This document shows positions 63,208 to 64,000 of a DNA stretch of 64,000 nt, piece after piece. Each line of letters begins with the position of its first letter. The stretch's first letter is position 1. The notes beneath the pieces are model-generated. The model searched no databases, had not been told where the DNA came from, and saw only the letters and a program-made list of their open reading frames with translations. The position numbers and the translations under genes are program-made. The stretch is from assembly GCF_009695545.1 (NCBI RefSeq), contig NZ_VUNS01000002.1:62001-126000 (forward strand), read 5' to 3'. The DNA comes from Victivallis lenta (GTDB lineage: Bacteria; Verrucomicrobiota; Lentisphaeria; Victivallales; Victivallaceae).

Positions 63208-64000
63208 TCAACGGATCTCCAGCACAACCTTGCCGATATTTTCGTTCCGCTCGAGGATCGCGTGCGCCTCTTCGGCACGCCGGACCGGCATCACGGCGTG
63301 AATCACGGGGCGGAGCTCCTTCGATGCGAATTTCGGCCAGAGCCGCTCGCCCAGCTCGCGCAATATCCGCGCCTTCATCTCCGGCGGGCGGCTGCGCAGC
63401 GTACTGCCGATCAGCCGAAGTCCGCGCTTCAGGATCGGGCGCAAACTGATTTCCGCAAATTCGCCGCCGAGCGTCGCAATCAGAACCCAGCGGCCGCCGG
63501 GAGCAAGCTTTTCGATATGTCTGCCGAGAGCGGCACCGCCGACGCAGTCCAGCACCGCATCGACCGGATTTTCGTCAAGAATTCCGCCGAGGTCGTCCGT
63601 TCTGCGGTTGACGACGACATCCGCCCCGAGCGAACGGACCACCCGGGCTTTTTCCTCCGAACCGACCGTGGTCACCACCTTGGCGCCGAACGCCTTCGCA
63701 AGCTGGATCGCCGCGATGCCGAGACCGCTCGCGCCCGCCTGGATCAAGACGGTCTCCCCGGCCTTGAGCCCGGCTTCAATCACAAGATTCAGGTAAGAGG
63801 TGGCGAACGCCTCCGGCAGCGAGGCAGCCTCCGCCATCGACAGCCCTTCGGGAACAGGCAGGACCAGCTCCTCCGGCACGGCGGCCTTTTCCGCGTATCC
63901 GCCTCCGCCGAGAAGCGCGCAAACCCGGTCTCCGGCTTTCCACCGGCTGCCGCGGGGAGCGGCCAGGACGGTTCCCGCAACCTCAAGCCCCATCCACTCC
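63208..64000 (-). CDS. Quinone oxidoreductase-like zinc-independent alcohol dehydrogenase (partial)
   Basis: The frame is open to the right edge, so the N-terminal part (about 60 residues) lies outside. The 263 residues present are a medium-chain reductase of the quinone oxidoreductase/PIG3 type: EWMGLEVAGTVLAAP, GDRVCALLGGGGYAEKAAVP, EAFATSYLNLV, the NADPH loop LIQAGASGLGIAAIQLAKAF and GGRWVLIATLGG. These enzymes reduce quinones or enals with NADPH. It is the first visible gene of the unit with the amidohydrolase and MFS genes. Confidence 0.9.
   Translation of the reverse strand, partial: EWMGLEVAGTVLAAPRGSRWKAGDRVCALLGGGGYAEKAAVPEELVLPVPEGLSMAEAASLPEAFATSYLNLVIEAGLKAGETVLIQAGASGLGIAAIQLAKAFGAKVVTTVGSEEKARVVRSLGADVVVNRRTDDLGGILDENPVDAVLDCVGGAALGRHIEKLAPGGRWVLIATLGGEFAEISLRPILKRGLRLIGSTLRSRPPEMKARILRELGERLWPKFASKELRPVIHAVMPVRRAEEAHAILERNENIGKVVLEIR

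Overview
The window is a GC-rich bacterial chromosome segment. It most resembles Lentisphaerota (Victivallis-like) within the Planctomycetota-Verrucomicrobiota-Chlamydiota group. This is inferred from gene content, not from a database search. The indicators are short pseudopilin-like proteins with an H-X9-DG type C-terminal motif, many large secreted glycoside hydrolases with LacI-type regulators, an exosortase locus, and a Gram-negative envelope operon of YdbH/YnbE/YdbL type. Promoters recognisable by eye are sigma70-like, often TTGCAA/TTGATT, 16-17 bp, TATAAT/TATATT.

Layout. 1-5945: end of a MATE transporter; endonuclease IV coupled to a TIM-barrel isomerase-like gene; then an operon-like run of a UPF0104 membrane protein, a MetF-type reductase with a C-terminal cysteine domain, and a DUF1015 protein. 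6205-9357: a large cytoplasmic GH106-like hydrolase. 9505-9665: a 161-bp MITE-like element inserted at the stop codon of a YitT/YczE-like membrane protein. 10601-16560: an 1819-residue multi-PAS hybrid histidine kinase followed by a MarR regulator. 16599-19223: a lipoprotein hydrolase and a secreted beta-helix protein. 19450-21080: an ACT-domain protein with a PFL-family (UPF0210) protein. 21198-22795: an unknown membrane-anchored protein and a possible broken small gene behind it.

22972-31224 is a LacI-headed carbohydrate operon on the minus strand: regulator, hydrolase, pseudopilin, hydrolase. A consensus promoter and three ATCGAT-centred boxes precede the regulator. 46627-52350 repeats the idea with a second LacI, a GH130 enzyme, a pseudopilin and a hydrolase that reads in frame into a second secreted protein. 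Between the two carbohydrate loci lies a housekeeping block: mnmE; an AsmA/YdbH-like protein with a fused YnbE-YdbL lipoprotein; a YkgJ-type protein; a run of DinG-like helicase, AlbA_2 protein, zinc-ribbon protein, PH-domain protein and ruvB; transketolase with a cysteine-rich tail; a methyltransferase remnant; and a TIM-barrel isomerase.

52507-54486 holds an EamA transporter and a Gfo/Idh/MocA oxidoreductase. 54643-59416 is a compact exosortase system: one candidate sorted substrate with its own promoter, an EpsI-type membrane protein, the exosortase, and a divergent TPR protein. The right end has a cardiolipin synthase-like protein, a tRNA-Ile2(CAU), an MFS transporter, an amidohydrolase and a truncated quinone oxidoreductase.

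The most interesting candidates for a new system are the paired hydrolase-pseudopilin-hydrolase operons and the self-contained exosortase/substrate locus. Other notable items are the YnbE-YdbL fusion, the transketolase cysteine tail, the hydrolase fusion with an internal signal peptide, and the MITE.
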